From contig NZ_CADCXN010000058.1 of NCBI RefSeq assembly GCF_902806695.1, positions 88,159 through 152,158 on the forward strand: a DNA stretch of 64,000 nt. The letters are read 5' to 3'. This stretch comes from Candidatus Methylobacter favarea. GTDB lineage: Bacteria; Pseudomonadota; Gammaproteobacteria; Methylococcales; Methylomonadaceae. Shown here piece after piece: positions 45,653-55,119 of this stretch. Within the stretch, counting starts at the first letter, position 1. Every line of letters begins with the position of its first letter. A model generated the notes under the pieces. That model did no database searches. It had not been told where the DNA came from and worked only from the letters and a program-made list of their open reading frames with translations. Position numbers and translations under genes: made by a program.

Positions 45653-48034
45653 GTGAAAAAGCATTCTAAAAATCCGCTTGACTCTGATGCCCCAAAAAGC
45701 ACTGAGGCAAACCCGCTTCAAGCCGAGCCGGCCGCCTCCCTGAAGGCCGGCCCGGAAAACAGCGCTGAAGCCGTCGCTAAAAAAAGCCTAAGCCCTGCCG
45801 CCGCGGCCGTTGATCCTGTCAGAAAGCTCCAGGCCGAGCGCCAGGCGCCGGCCGCGGCCGCCCTCAAATCAGCCCCGGCGCTGGAGCCGGAGGCGATGAA
45901 AATCGCCGAGGCCCGCCATCACGACCCGTTTGCCGTGCTGGGCCGTCATCCGGCCGGCCCTGGACAGGCGCGCATTACGGTCTACCTGCCCTATGCCGAA
46001 AGCGTGCGCCTGGGCCCTGACGGGGCGGCGTTTACGCGCCGGCCGGGCAGCGATTTTTTTGACTATAGCGGCCCGGCCAGGGACTTGCCTGAACATTATC
46101 AACTGCGCTGGCTCGATAAGGACGGCTACACCCGCGAGCATTATGACCCCTACGATTTCGCCCCGCAACTGCCGGAATTTGACCAGCATTTGTTCGGCGA
46201 AGGCAAGCACTGGCATATTTACCAGAAGCTCGGCGCCCATCTGCACCGCATCGACGGCATTGACGGCGTGCTGTTTGCGCTGTGGGCGCCCAATGCCGGG
46301 CGGGTCAGCGTGGTCGGCGATTTCAACCGCTGGGACGGGCGCTGCCAGCCGCTGCGCAGTCTGGGCGGCGGCGGGCTTTGGGAGCTGTTCGTGCCGGGCC
46401 TGACAGCCGGCTGCGTGTATAAATTCGAACTGCGCAACCGCTACAGCGGCGAATTGCTAATCAAGACCGACCCCTACGGGCAGGCCTTTGAACTGCGCCC
46501 GGACACCGCCGCGATTGTGGTCAGGGAAGACCGCTACCGCTGGCAGGATCAGGCCTGGATGACGCAGCGCGCCGGCCATGACTGGCTGCATGAGCCGATG
46601 GCCGTTTACGAGGTGCATCTGGGCTCCTGGCGGCGCGACAAGCTCGGCAATTTCCTGAACTACCGCGCCCTGGCCGTGGAGCTGGTCGCCTATGTCAAGC
46701 AGCTGGGCTTTACCCATATTGAACTGCTGCCGGTCACCGAGCATCCGCTCGATGCCTCCTGGGGCTATCAGACCACAGGTTATTTCGCGCCCACCAGCCG
46801 CCACGGCAGCCCCGATGACTTCCGCTTTTTTATCGATGCCTGTCATCAAAATAACATTGGCGTACTCCTGGACTGGGTGCCGGCGCATTTCCCGAAGGAC
46901 GCCTTTGCCCTGGCCCGCTTTGACGGCAGCGCCCTGTACGAGCATGCCGACCCGCGCCAGGGCGAGCACCGGGACTGGGGCACCTTGATCTATAATCTGG
47001 GCCGCAATGAGGTGAAAAACTTCCTGTTGGCCAGCGCCGTGTTCTGGCTCGAGGAGTTTCATCTGGACGGCCTGCGCGTTGACGCCGTGGCCTCGATGCT
47101 GTATCTGGACTACTCGCGCGAGGCCCATGACTGGCTGCCGAACCGCTACGGCGGCAACGAGAACCTGGAGGCGATCGCGTTCTTCCGGGAGCTCAATACC
47201 GTGACCCATCAGCAGTATCCGGGCATTGTCATGATGGCCGAGGAGTCCACGGCCTGGCCGCAGGTGACGCGCCCGACCTGGACCGGGGGTTTGGGCTTTT
47301 CGATGAAGTGGAACATGGGCTGGATGCATGACACCTTGGCCTATATGAGCCAGGAGCCGATCCACCGCAAGTATCATCACGATCAGCTGACCTTCGGCAT
47401 GCTCTACGCCTTTACCGAAAACTTCATCCTGCCGTTCTCGCATGATGAAGTGGTGCATGGCAAACAGTCGCTGCTCAATAAAATGCCCGGCGATAACTGG
47501 CAGAAGTTCGCCAATCTGCGGCTCTTGTATACCTATATGTTCACCTATCCGGGCAAAAAGCTGCTGTTCATGGGCTGCGAGTTCGGCCAGGGCGTGGAGT
47601 GGAATTTTAACCAGGCGCTCGACTGGTATGTGCTCGACTACCCCGCCCATCAGGGCGTTCAGGCTCTGGTCAGCGATCTCAACCGCCTGTATAAAACCCA
47701 CCCGGCCTTGTTCAGCCATGACTTTGATGCGCAGGGCTTTGCCTGGATTGACTGCCATGACGTGCAGCAGTCGGTGATCAGCTACCGGCGCGCCAATAAG
47801 TTCGATGAGCTGATCGTGGTGCTGAACTTTACGCCGGTGCCGCGGCCGGGCTATCGCATCGGCGTGCCCGAGCCCGGCGTCTATACGGAAATCTTCAATT
47901 CCGATTCCGGCTATTACGGCGGCAGCAATACCGGCAGCGGCGCCGCCGCCGCCGAGCCTATAGCCTGGATGAACCAGCCCTGGTCGCTCAGTCTGACCTT
48001 GCCGCCCTTGGGCGCGGTGATCCTGAAGCTGTAA
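45653..48034 (+). CDS. glgB: 1,4-alpha-glucan branching enzyme GlgB (GH13), copy 1
   Basis: A 793-residue glycogen branching enzyme that makes alpha-1,6 branches. An Ala/Lys/Pro-rich extension (about residues 1-80) not typical of the family precedes two N-terminal beta-sandwich domains ([12 protein letters not shown] and [20 protein letters not shown], a CBM48). The GH13 barrel follows, with nucleophile Asp477 in [11 protein letters not shown], the acid/base glutamate near 530 in [10 protein letters not shown], and [11 protein letters not shown]. The start is GTG, with GAGG eight bases before. glgA follows after 50 bases. It is exactly duplicated at 59171. Confidence 0.96.
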   Translation: MKKHSKNPLDSDAPKSTEANPLQAEPAASLKAGPENSAEAVAKKSLSPAAAAVDPVRKLQAERQAPAAAALKSAPALEPEAMKIAEARHHDPFAVLGRHPAGPGQARITVYLPYAESVRLGPDGAAFTRRPGSDFFDYSGPARDLPEHYQLRWLDKDGYTREHYDPYDFAPQLPEFDQHLFGEGKHWHIYQKLGAHLHRIDGIDGVLFALWAPNAGRVSVVGDFNRWDGRCQPLRSLGGGGLWELFVPGLTAGCVYKFELRNRYSGELLIKTDPYGQAFELRPDTAAIVVREDRYRWQDQAWMTQRAGHDWLHEPMAVYEVHLGSWRRDKLGNFLNYRALAVELVAYVKQLGFTHIELLPVTEHPLDASWGYQTTGYFAPTSRHGSPDDFRFFIDACHQNNIGVLLDWVPAHFPKDAFALARFDGSALYEHADPRQGEHRDWGTLIYNLGRNEVKNFLLASAVFWLEEFHLDGLRVDAVASMLYLDYSREAHDWLPNRYGGNENLEAIAFFRELNTVTHQQYPGIVMMAEESTAWPQVTRPTWTGGLGFSMKWNMGWMHDTLAYMSQEPIHRKYHHDQLTFGMLYAFTENFILPFSHDEVVHGKQSLLNKMPGDNWQKFANLRLLYTYMFTYPGKKLLFMGCEFGQGVEWNFNQALDWYVLDYPAHQGVQALVSDLNRLYKTHPALFSHDFDAQGFAWIDCHDVQQSVISYRRANKFDELIVVLNFTPVPRPGYRIGVPEPGVYTEIFNSDSGYYGGSNTGSGAAAAEPIAWMNQPWSLSLTLPPLGAVILKL

Positions 48035-48084
48035 GGCTGAAGCGCTGCCGCCTGACAAAACCCTAGTAACACTAACACCGGCCC

Positions 48085-49518
48085 ATGCATAAAATCCTGT
48101 TCGTCACCCCCGAGGCCCAGCCTTTGATCAAGACCGGCGGCCTCGGCGATGTCGCCGGCAGCCTGCCCAAGGCGCTGGCGGCCCTGGGGCACGATGTCAA
48201 AGTGCTGCTGCCCCGCTATCAGGCCTTAAAAACCCAGGGCGAGGTGCGCTTTCTGTGTTCGCTGCGCGTGGACAACCGCAATGTCAATATGCTCGAAACC
48301 CGGCTGCCGGACAGCAGGGCCAGCGTCTGGCTGGTCGATTATCCGGCCTATTTCAATTACCCCGGCAATCCTTATGTGGATGAGCGCGGCACGGCCTGGC
48401 CTGACAATGCCGAGCGCTTTGCGCTGTTGTGCAAAGTGGCGGTGGAAATTGCGCTGAACCGGGGCTATCTGGACTGGCAGCCCGATATCGTGCACTGCAA
48501 TGACTGGCAAACCGGGCTGGTGCCGGCCTTGCTGGCGCTGGAAAGCCGGCGCCCCGCGACCCTGTTCACGATCCATAATCTGGCCTATCAGGGCCTGTTT
48601 CCGGCCAGCACGGCAGCGCTGCTGAAGCTGCCGGGCCAGCTGTTAAAGCCGGAAGGGTTGGAATTTCACGGCCGGCTGTCTTTTATCAAGGGCGGCCTGG
48701 TGTATGCTGATCGTATTACCACGGTCAGTCCGACCTATGCCCGGGAAATCCAAACGCCGGCCTTCGGCTATGGCCTGGAAGGGCTGCTGCGCCACCGGCA
48801 AGCGGTATTAACGGGCATTCTTAACGGCATTGATCTTGAGCAGTGGAATCCTGACACCGACCGCTTTATTGCCCAGCCCTTTAATGCCGCCTCGTTAACT
48901 AAAAAGCCGATCAACAAGGCCGCCTTGCAAGCCCGGCTGGGGCTGCCCTTGAACGCCTCAATTCCCCTGTTTGGCATGATCAGCCGGCTGGTCGAGCAAA
49001 AAGGCATCGATCTCGTGCTGGACTGTCTGCCCCAGCTGCTGAAGCTGCCCTTGCAGCTGGCGGTGCTGGGCAGCGGCGACAAGGGCCTGGAACGGCAGCT
49101 GGCTGAGTTTGCCGGCGCCCATCCTGAGCAGCTGGCGGTGGTGATGGGCTATGATGAAGCCCTGGCGCATCTGATCGAGGCCGGCGCCGACAGTTTCCTG
49201 ATGCCGTCGCGGTTTGAGCCCTGCGGCCTGAACCAGATGTACAGCCAGCGCTACGGCACCGTGCCCCTGGTCAGAAACACCGGCGGCCTCGCCGATACCG
49301 TGGCGGATGCCTTGCCCGGGACCCTGGCTGATAACACGGCTACCGGCATTGTCTTTAACGAGGCTGCGCCGGGGGCGCTGCTGGAAGCGGTCAAGCGCGC
49401 GCTTATCCTGTACAGCCAGCCGGACCTGTGGAGAAAGCTGCAAGCCAGCGCCATGCGCAAGGACTTCTCCTGGCAGCACAGCGCACAGCAATACCTGGCT
49501 TTGTATGAACAGCTATAG
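48085..49518 (+). CDS. glgA: Glycogen synthase GlgA (GT5), copy 1
   Basis: A 477-residue ADP-glucose-dependent glycogen synthase. The ADP-glucose lysine motif KTGGLGDVAGSLPKAL is near the start, HCNDWQTGLVPALL mid-protein, and SRFEPCGLNQMYSQRYGT and RNTGGLADTV near the end. It ends LALYEQL with a TAG stop, whereas copy 2 ends LALYQSIL, so the two loci are distinct at this point. It converges on the PLD-like gene with a 52-base gap and no clear terminator. Confidence 0.96.
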   Translation: MHKILFVTPEAQPLIKTGGLGDVAGSLPKALAALGHDVKVLLPRYQALKTQGEVRFLCSLRVDNRNVNMLETRLPDSRASVWLVDYPAYFNYPGNPYVDERGTAWPDNAERFALLCKVAVEIALNRGYLDWQPDIVHCNDWQTGLVPALLALESRRPATLFTIHNLAYQGLFPASTAALLKLPGQLLKPEGLEFHGRLSFIKGGLVYADRITTVSPTYAREIQTPAFGYGLEGLLRHRQAVLTGILNGIDLEQWNPDTDRFIAQPFNAASLTKKPINKAALQARLGLPLNASIPLFGMISRLVEQKGIDLVLDCLPQLLKLPLQLAVLGSGDKGLERQLAEFAGAHPEQLAVVMGYDEALAHLIEAGADSFLMPSRFEPCGLNQMYSQRYGTVPLVRNTGGLADTVADALPGTLADNTATGIVFNEAAPGALLEAVKRALILYSQPDLWRKLQASAMRKDFSWQHSAQQYLALYEQL

Positions 49519-49570
49519 CAAGGCTTCGCAGCCGGTTTTCAGCTGCCCTAACCCAACCCTGCACACTAAA

Positions 49571-51163
49571 TCAATAATATACCCTGAAAGAATGCTGGAT
49601 TTGCTCAAATTCATAAAGATAAGGCTGCGCCACGTCGCGATTGGCGGCCACTACCAGGAGATCATGGGAAAAAACAGAAGTGTTGTACCAGTTAAAACTA
49701 CCTTCCAGGACAATATAATCATCAATAATGCAGTACTTGGAATGAATGGGCGAATAAGGCACCGGGTGATCATCCTGGCCATACACCAGCCCTGCCGGAA
49801 TACCGGCGGATTTCAGTCTTTGCACGGCCGGCAGTAAGGGCCGGGTAAGCTCTTCGGCCATGGATCGTTCCACGCCGATGCGTCCTTCTCTGGCCAGATG
49901 CCCGTTAAAAAGAATATGCACATAAACGCCTCTGTTTTTGGCGTGAATCAAGGCGTTAATGACGCTGTCATGATGATCTCCGAGCAGCTCGCCAATCAAA
50001 AACAAGGATATCTTGATGGAATGCCGGGCGCGGTTGATTTCAGCCAGGATGGCATGATGGGGACGGTAATAGTGTCCATTGTGCATGCTATGCCTGCCGA
50101 AGGTATAGAGTAAATTGAAATGGCTCAAGGGGTCGATGCCGTATTTTTGATTCACTCCTCCGCGTTGACTCTGGAATATATTGTCAAGCAGGCGGCATAC
50201 GCCTTTGGAATGAAACGTCATTCCCGATTCCCAGTTAGCCCACCAGCGGTCGAAGGTGATATTGAATGAGCCCAGTATGCAGTCCTCGTCATTAAAAATA
50301 ATAAATTTGGTATGCATATCCGGCTCAACTTCTATGAGATGATGCCGGGGACTGCAGAATACGCCCAGCAATTCAATTCCGGAGCGCTTTAGCCGGGCAT
50401 AATTTTGACTGTTGGTCAGCGTCATCTTGCGCCAATCGACAACACATTGTACCCAGACGCCCTGCTCTTTTGCATGAAGCAAATGATTGATGAAATCGGC
50501 ATCATCAATACAATCGACGCTTACCTTGATGGTGCAAAAGCGCTCAGGATTTTCCCATTTAGTTCGTATAACCTTGTCTATGAGATCATGAATATAGCGT
50601 TTGGGATGATACGGATGATGCTGCTGCCCTTTGGTAAACTTGGGAACAAGCTGCAGTGAGTCAAAATGCTGGTTATACCAATCCACATCGCCCTGTAATT
50701 CAGCGGCATTCAGTTCATAGGTGCGATAGTTGTTGAGGGTTGCCCAGTCATGGCTAATTCTCCGGTACTGGGGATGCTCATCCTGGAGTTGATGCCAATC
50801 CATGAAAATATAATCATTTTGCGAAGGAATGGAATGCTCATCCAGATGCACAATAAAAGAAAACTTTATGCAGTTAATCCGGCCGAAGTTATTAGAAAGC
50901 GGGTGTATATAAAAATCCCGCGTGCAGCGCTTGTGGCGGTTCCATTCGACATCATATTCATCCGTATCGACAAAATAGGTTTCGCAGATATGGTCGCGAT
51001 AAACTTTCAGGATGACTTTTAAATTGGCCTGCACTCCAAAGGACAGATCAAAGTCTATTTTTCCCCAGCGAACATAAAATTTATCATTAAAATCATTGAC
51101 GCGTTGAAAAGAGCTGCCCAGGTTTCCATGAAGGGGCGTAGCGTAATGCTCAGCTAACTGCAT
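49571..51163 (-). CDS. Two-HKD phospholipase-D-superfamily protein in glycogen cluster
   Basis: A 530-residue cytoplasmic protein (no signal peptide or membrane helix) with two PLD active-site motifs: MHTKFIIFNDEDCILGSFN near residue 280 and IHSKYCIIDDYIVLEGSFN near 473. Each has the His-x-Lys and downstream acidic and GSFN residues, so a two-HKD phosphodiesterase or phosphatidyltransferase site looks intact. The first 170 residues are a separate, beta-rich domain (YVRWGKIDFDLSFG) that I cannot name. It follows the CBM21-EEP gene by 86 bases on the same strand. The substrate is unknown; its place suggests a phosphodiester linked to glycogen metabolism (inference). A cardiolipin-synthase-like or nuclease role is the alternative. 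Confidence 0.8.
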   Translation of the reverse strand: MQLAEHYATPLHGNLGSSFQRVNDFNDKFYVRWGKIDFDLSFGVQANLKVILKVYRDHICETYFVDTDEYDVEWNRHKRCTRDFYIHPLSNNFGRINCIKFSFIVHLDEHSIPSQNDYIFMDWHQLQDEHPQYRRISHDWATLNNYRTYELNAAELQGDVDWYNQHFDSLQLVPKFTKGQQHHPYHPKRYIHDLIDKVIRTKWENPERFCTIKVSVDCIDDADFINHLLHAKEQGVWVQCVVDWRKMTLTNSQNYARLKRSGIELLGVFCSPRHHLIEVEPDMHTKFIIFNDEDCILGSFNITFDRWWANWESGMTFHSKGVCRLLDNIFQSQRGGVNQKYGIDPLSHFNLLYTFGRHSMHNGHYYRPHHAILAEINRARHSIKISLFLIGELLGDHHDSVINALIHAKNRGVYVHILFNGHLAREGRIGVERSMAEELTRPLLPAVQRLKSAGIPAGLVYGQDDHPVPYSPIHSKYCIIDDYIVLEGSFNWYNTSVFSHDLLVVAANRDVAQPYLYEFEQIQHSFRVYY

Positions 51164-51249
51164 ATCTTTATCTCGTACAAAAAAATTATTTCAAAGATCG
51201 GCTTATAATGGGACAGCCGCCTGGCTAATTCAATGCCCCCGCTGCCCGC

Positions 51250-52752
51250 TTACTTGGGCTCAAATGTCATAAAATAACCAAAATGATCGGAAACTCTTCC
51301 ATAGTCCTGATCTGTAAACACTACACTTCCTGAAATTGCCTGGAGGCTGCCTGATTTATTCATAAAAATAAAATCAATACGGCAGTCATCGACAAGATAC
51401 TGCTGCCAGTAAGGATCATTAACCTTAAAGATTTTTTCAAAGACCAGGGGCGAATTAACCGCCAGATACTGATCCTCATATTGATGGGAATCGACCACCA
51501 GGCTGTAGCCGCTCGAGCCCGCCGCTACATTAAAATCCCCGCACAATAATGTTCCTCTAACCTGGGCGGACTGCCTGCTTTCCGCCCACTCGCGCAAACG
51601 GTTAAATTGTTTCTGAAAGCCATCTTCCCACCAGCTTAAGTGTGCGGAAAAAACATTAATCAAACCCATATAGGGAATATTTATTTGCGCCATGACAACT
51701 TTTCTGGAATGTATATTATAAGGATCATGACTATCCGAGACATAGCGGGACTCTTCATTTGACAAGGGATATCTGCTCAAGATTGCAACGCCTTCGCGAT
51801 AACGGTCAAAACCCAGATGCGCCCAGTCTGTATAGATATGATAAGGAGTTTCAAGACGATCATTAATTATTTTCGCCGAATTTGAATCCCAATCACCTTC
51901 GCCGTTATTCCAGAGCTCTGCTACTTCCTGAAGGCAGACAATATCCGCGTCCAGCTCGTTAATTGCTTTGGCTATCTGGGAAAATTTGTAATCCTGGTTA
52001 TCTTCCTGGTAACAATGCAGATTAAGGATCAGGATTTTAAGCGCCTCATGACTAATGACGTAATTATGGCCACAGTTATTATCCCATATAGTCTGTCCCT
52101 TGCTTTCGCAGCAAATGCTGTACTGCACTCTAAAGGCATTACGGATCTTGAGCCAGCCTTTCCAGACCTGGCAACCGTATTGATTCGGATTCCTGGCGTT
52201 ACTGAGCAACTCCTTATCCCAGTAGTTGGTTTTAAAGTAACAGGGCGTTTTATGCGTGTGCTTCCAATTGTCCGCAGTCCAGTGCACAGTGACTTTTTCA
52301 GCATCAAGAGACCGGTCTACTGCTACAGTAATGGGGACAAATTTCTGGTTGTCTTTTAAGCTGTTTGCAAAGCCGGTATTCAAAACCGGAACATTATGGG
52401 CTACCTTGATGCCTGAATCGGCTTGACTGGAATAATTCAAGCCCTGGTTATTATCCCAGTACTCTGCACCCAAAGCCTGGCAGCGCAGTCCGAACTGAAT
52501 ATTGCCGGGCAGCGACTTATTTGCCGACAGCTGAAATTCTGCCAGAGCCTGCCAGTATTCCTTACCGGGCTCCGCTTGGCTGTGATGCCTGGCCGGCAAA
52601 GTTTGCCATACGCCGTCTTCACCGGACCAGAGCACGTCGATCTGCTTGTCATAGCTGGCATTTTCCACCCGCATAAAAAAAGACAGTTGCTGCTGTACTC
52701 CTTTTTTTCGGGTAATCACGTTTTCTACATACAGCAGCTGGATTTTATCCAT
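51250..52752 (-). CDS. Two CBM21-like starch-binding domains fused to an EEP phosphoesterase domain
   Basis: A 500-residue cytoplasmic protein of unusual design. Residues about 1-110 and 125-235 look like tandem CBM21 starch/glycogen-binding domains, each ending in the ligand-binding signature (EYWDNNQGLNY at 97-107, TIWDNNCGHNY at 221-231). Residues 238-500 form an endonuclease/exonuclease/phosphatase domain with all its metal/catalytic motifs: LNLHCY, VCLQEV, FSAHLSWW, CGDFNV and SDHFGYF. The active site thus looks intact. The ATG at 52752 is chosen over an upstream TTG. Neighbours are a GH57 branching enzyme and a PLD-like gene. A glycogen-bound phosphatase, in function like laforin or SEX4 but of another fold, is a reasonable guess; a nuclease is the alternative. 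Confidence 0.8.
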   Translation of the reverse strand: MDKIQLLYVENVITRKKGVQQQLSFFMRVENASYDKQIDVLWSGEDGVWQTLPARHHSQAEPGKEYWQALAEFQLSANKSLPGNIQFGLRCQALGAEYWDNNQGLNYSSQADSGIKVAHNVPVLNTGFANSLKDNQKFVPITVAVDRSLDAEKVTVHWTADNWKHTHKTPCYFKTNYWDKELLSNARNPNQYGCQVWKGWLKIRNAFRVQYSICCESKGQTIWDNNCGHNYVISHEALKILILNLHCYQEDNQDYKFSQIAKAINELDADIVCLQEVAELWNNGEGDWDSNSAKIINDRLETPYHIYTDWAHLGFDRYREGVAILSRYPLSNEESRYVSDSHDPYNIHSRKVVMAQINIPYMGLINVFSAHLSWWEDGFQKQFNRLREWAESRQSAQVRGTLLCGDFNVAAGSSGYSLVVDSHQYEDQYLAVNSPLVFEKIFKVNDPYWQQYLVDDCRIDFIFMNKSGSLQAISGSVVFTDQDYGRVSDHFGYFMTFEPK

Positions 52753-52845
52753 TTTTAGCCGCCACAATTATTATTTTGAGGCATAGGAAAGGTTACAGGC
52801 TTAGATTAAAGAAGAATTGCACTTGAAAGCGATTCAGAAGACATG

Positions 52846-54456
52846 TCAGGTTACAGTCAATAACTTTGCAGGATTGTAATCGCGAAAATTAATAGTCGGA
52901 AAAATATTATCCATAGTCTCCAGCGCGATCAGGTAGCGTTCGCTGATTTTGTTCTTTCGGATACACTCGTGTAAATAGTTAAATCTTGCCAGATGGTCGG
53001 TTATGCGTTTTCGGGCATATTCGCTGTTTGTTCCTGATTTCAGGATAAACGGCCAATCCGAAGCTTGCGCCAGTAAAACCGATCTGGCGGCCTGATTCAA
53101 AGCCCGCTCCTGTAACGGGTTGACAGCCAGCCCCTGGAGATCAAGCGCTAATTTTTCCAGTTCTTCCTCGGCTTTGTGAAGAAAGGGATAAATCCAGTCA
53201 TTTTCCTCATTAATCCAGTAACTGTAATAGCCCTGATCGCCCCAGCTTGATGCCGAGGGCGTAGCAAGCTGGGAAGGCAACTGTAAACTTAAATAATCAC
53301 TGCAGGTGACTGACTGGATGCCATTGGTATTTTCGCCTGCCAAGCGCAGTACGTGCTCCAGCCAATGCGGGCCTTCAAACCACCAATGACCGAAAAGTTC
53401 GGCATCGTAAGGCGCCACGATTATCGGCGGCCTGTCCATACCAGCGCTCAGCATGTCAATTTGCTGTTGACGTTTAGTAATAAAGTCCCGGGCATGCTGC
53501 TGCGCTTTCGCCAGCGCTTTTTCCGGCTGGTAAATTTCTTTTGGCCGATTCGCGCCCGTCACGCGGTGATATTTGATGCCGGTATTAATACGGGTTTTGC
53601 CGTCAAGAATATAGGGAGCGATATAATCGAAATCAAGATCGAAACCAATGTCACTGTAGTATTCGCGGTAATCGAAATCGCCAGGGTAGCCTTCCTGTGC
53701 GCTCCAGACCTGTCTGGATGAATCAGGATCCCGGCCGAATGCCGCAACGCCGTTGCCGCAATCCAGCGGCGCATAGATGCCATAATGCGGGGTTTCGCTG
53801 GCATTCAGGATGCCGTGGGTATCGACAAAAAAATAGTTAATGCCGGCTTCGCCAAGTAGTGTTTCCAGGCCCGGATAGTAGGCGCATTCAGGCAGCCAGA
53901 AACCTGATGGATCATGGCCCAGATTCAATCTAAACGTTTCAATTCCTGTCTTGATCTGGTTACGGACGGCAGTTTCGCTGACATTGAGCAAGGGCAAAAA
54001 ACCGTGGGTCGCAGCAGATGTTATCAATTCAAGATGGCCGGCGGCGTGATGTTTTTTGAAGGCCGACAGCAAATCGCAATGATATTGCTTTTGATAGATG
54101 TCCAGCATTTTCAGGAAAAAACGCCGGTATAAGCGCGCCAGTTTTTGATATTCAGGTAATTTACGCGTTCTGAAGACTTCCTTTTCAGCCAGTTCCAGCA
54201 ATCTGTTGAGATGCTTCAGATAGCGCGTTTTTAACAATTCATCGCGCAGCATCGAAATGAGCGGCGGCGACAGCGAAAGCGTCATACGGTAATTTACGCT
54301 ATCTTCCTGCAGACGATCGAGGACGCCAATTAAGGGTAGATAGCATTCGGTCATGGCTTCGAACAGCCAATTCTCCTCAAAAAAACTATCATATTCCGGA
54401 TGCCGCACATAGGGAAGGTGGGCGTGAAGAATAATGCCAAGGAAGCCTTTTTCCAT
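52846..54456 (-). CDS. GH57-type 1,4-alpha-glucan branching enzyme (DUF1957 family)
   Basis: A 536-residue enzyme of the GH57 branching-enzyme group. Motifs: ILHAHLPYVRHPE at the start, nucleophile Glu in SGFWLPECAYYPG near residue 190, acid/base Asp in APYDAELFGHWWFEGP near 350, and SSWGDQGYYSYW near 405. The C-terminal helical DUF1957 region follows. It would introduce alpha-1,6 branches like GlgB but by an unrelated fold, so this genome has two branching systems. It lies 12 bases after the DUF4912 gene. Confidence 0.92.
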   Translation of the reverse strand: MEKGFLGIILHAHLPYVRHPEYDSFFEENWLFEAMTECYLPLIGVLDRLQEDSVNYRMTLSLSPPLISMLRDELLKTRYLKHLNRLLELAEKEVFRTRKLPEYQKLARLYRRFFLKMLDIYQKQYHCDLLSAFKKHHAAGHLELITSAATHGFLPLLNVSETAVRNQIKTGIETFRLNLGHDPSGFWLPECAYYPGLETLLGEAGINYFFVDTHGILNASETPHYGIYAPLDCGNGVAAFGRDPDSSRQVWSAQEGYPGDFDYREYYSDIGFDLDFDYIAPYILDGKTRINTGIKYHRVTGANRPKEIYQPEKALAKAQQHARDFITKRQQQIDMLSAGMDRPPIIVAPYDAELFGHWWFEGPHWLEHVLRLAGENTNGIQSVTCSDYLSLQLPSQLATPSASSWGDQGYYSYWINEENDWIYPFLHKAEEELEKLALDLQGLAVNPLQERALNQAARSVLLAQASDWPFILKSGTNSEYARKRITDHLARFNYLHECIRKNKISERYLIALETMDNIFPTINFRDYNPAKLLTVT

Positions 54457-54468
54457 TATTTCCAGTTA

Positions 54469-55119
54469 TTATTTACCCTGGCCGGAAGTATTTTTACTCG
54501 GGTAATGGGATGATTCCTGACTGGCTGCCAGAGCCTGGAGCATAGGCTCGGGAAATATCGCGACTTTGCCGCTTTGATAAGGCCCCCTGCTGAGGCCGGG
54601 AACCTGAACAGGGCCGGCTGTTGCCAACACTTCCAAACAGTCATCCGCACAGCGTTCGCCGATAGCCGCTGAATAGGCGCTGGCCTTGCCCTGCCTTGGC
54701 AAAAACACTTTTTGCTGCTTGCGGGAGTTATCGATAACAACATCGAACCATGATTTTATTGTCCTGGTACTTTCGTCCGGCTGCGGATAAATTCTTAAGA
54801 CGATTTCACGGCAATCGTCGGGGGACGCTGAGGCTATTCTTGCTCGACCAGGCTGCCAGTAGGCATACAGATGTTCCGGATCAACAGGCAACAGAACGAG
54901 ATTAGGCGTATCAGTAAAAATTTTCGGCCTGTACTGCCGGCTGATTTCTTCGCTTATCTCAAGAATTTCTGGGGGCGAAAGTCTGATTCCAGCAGTAAGC
55001 CGCGGTGTATTTACTGAAGCAGCCGGGGCGTAATTCCGGCTGATTTCCTGACTTATTTCCAATAATTCCCGCGGTGACAGCCTGATCGGGAAAATAGATA
55101 CTGAAGACGAAAACATCAT
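54469..55119 (-). CDS. DUF4912 protein with internal N-terminal repeat
   Basis: A 216-residue soluble protein. Its core (residues about 80-190) matches DUF4912, with the family motif NLVLLPVDPEHLYAYWQ. Such proteins are usually next to GH57 branching enzymes, as here (12 bases). The N-terminus carries a near-exact repeat, RLSPRELLEISQEISRNY and RLSPPEILEISEEISRQY, about 37 residues apart. Function is unknown; an accessory or glycogen-associated role follows only from the neighbours. The start is uncertain: two adjacent ATGs at 55119 and 55116 lack a good ribosome site, and the frame is open further upstream. Confidence 0.78.
   Translation of the reverse strand: MMFSSSVSIFPIRLSPRELLEISQEISRNYAPAASVNTPRLTAGIRLSPPEILEISEEISRQYRPKIFTDTPNLVLLPVDPEHLYAYWQPGRARIASASPDDCREIVLRIYPQPDESTRTIKSWFDVVIDNSRKQQKVFLPRQGKASAYSAAIGERCADDCLEVLATAGPVQVPGLSRGPYQSGKVAIFPEPMLQALAASQESSHYPSKNTSGQGK

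Larger units (their letters stand above)
44299..49493 (+). repeat. Direct repeat copy A: glgC-glgB-glgA unit (about 5.2 kb)
   Basis: Every base I compared matches 57817-63011 at a constant offset of 13518, and every reading frame on both strands is the same. Similarity ends inside the last codons of glgC on the left and of glgA on the right, where only a few differing bases precede unrelated flanks. Hand count for 46261-46320 is 43 G/C of 60, against 26 of 60 for 55741-55800 between the copies. Confidence 0.93.

Noticed and set aside
46457..48058. 533-codon open frame antisense to glgB (again at 59975-61576)
   Set aside because: Shadow of the GC-rich glgB gene; no recognisable domain, and its composition follows the complementary codons.
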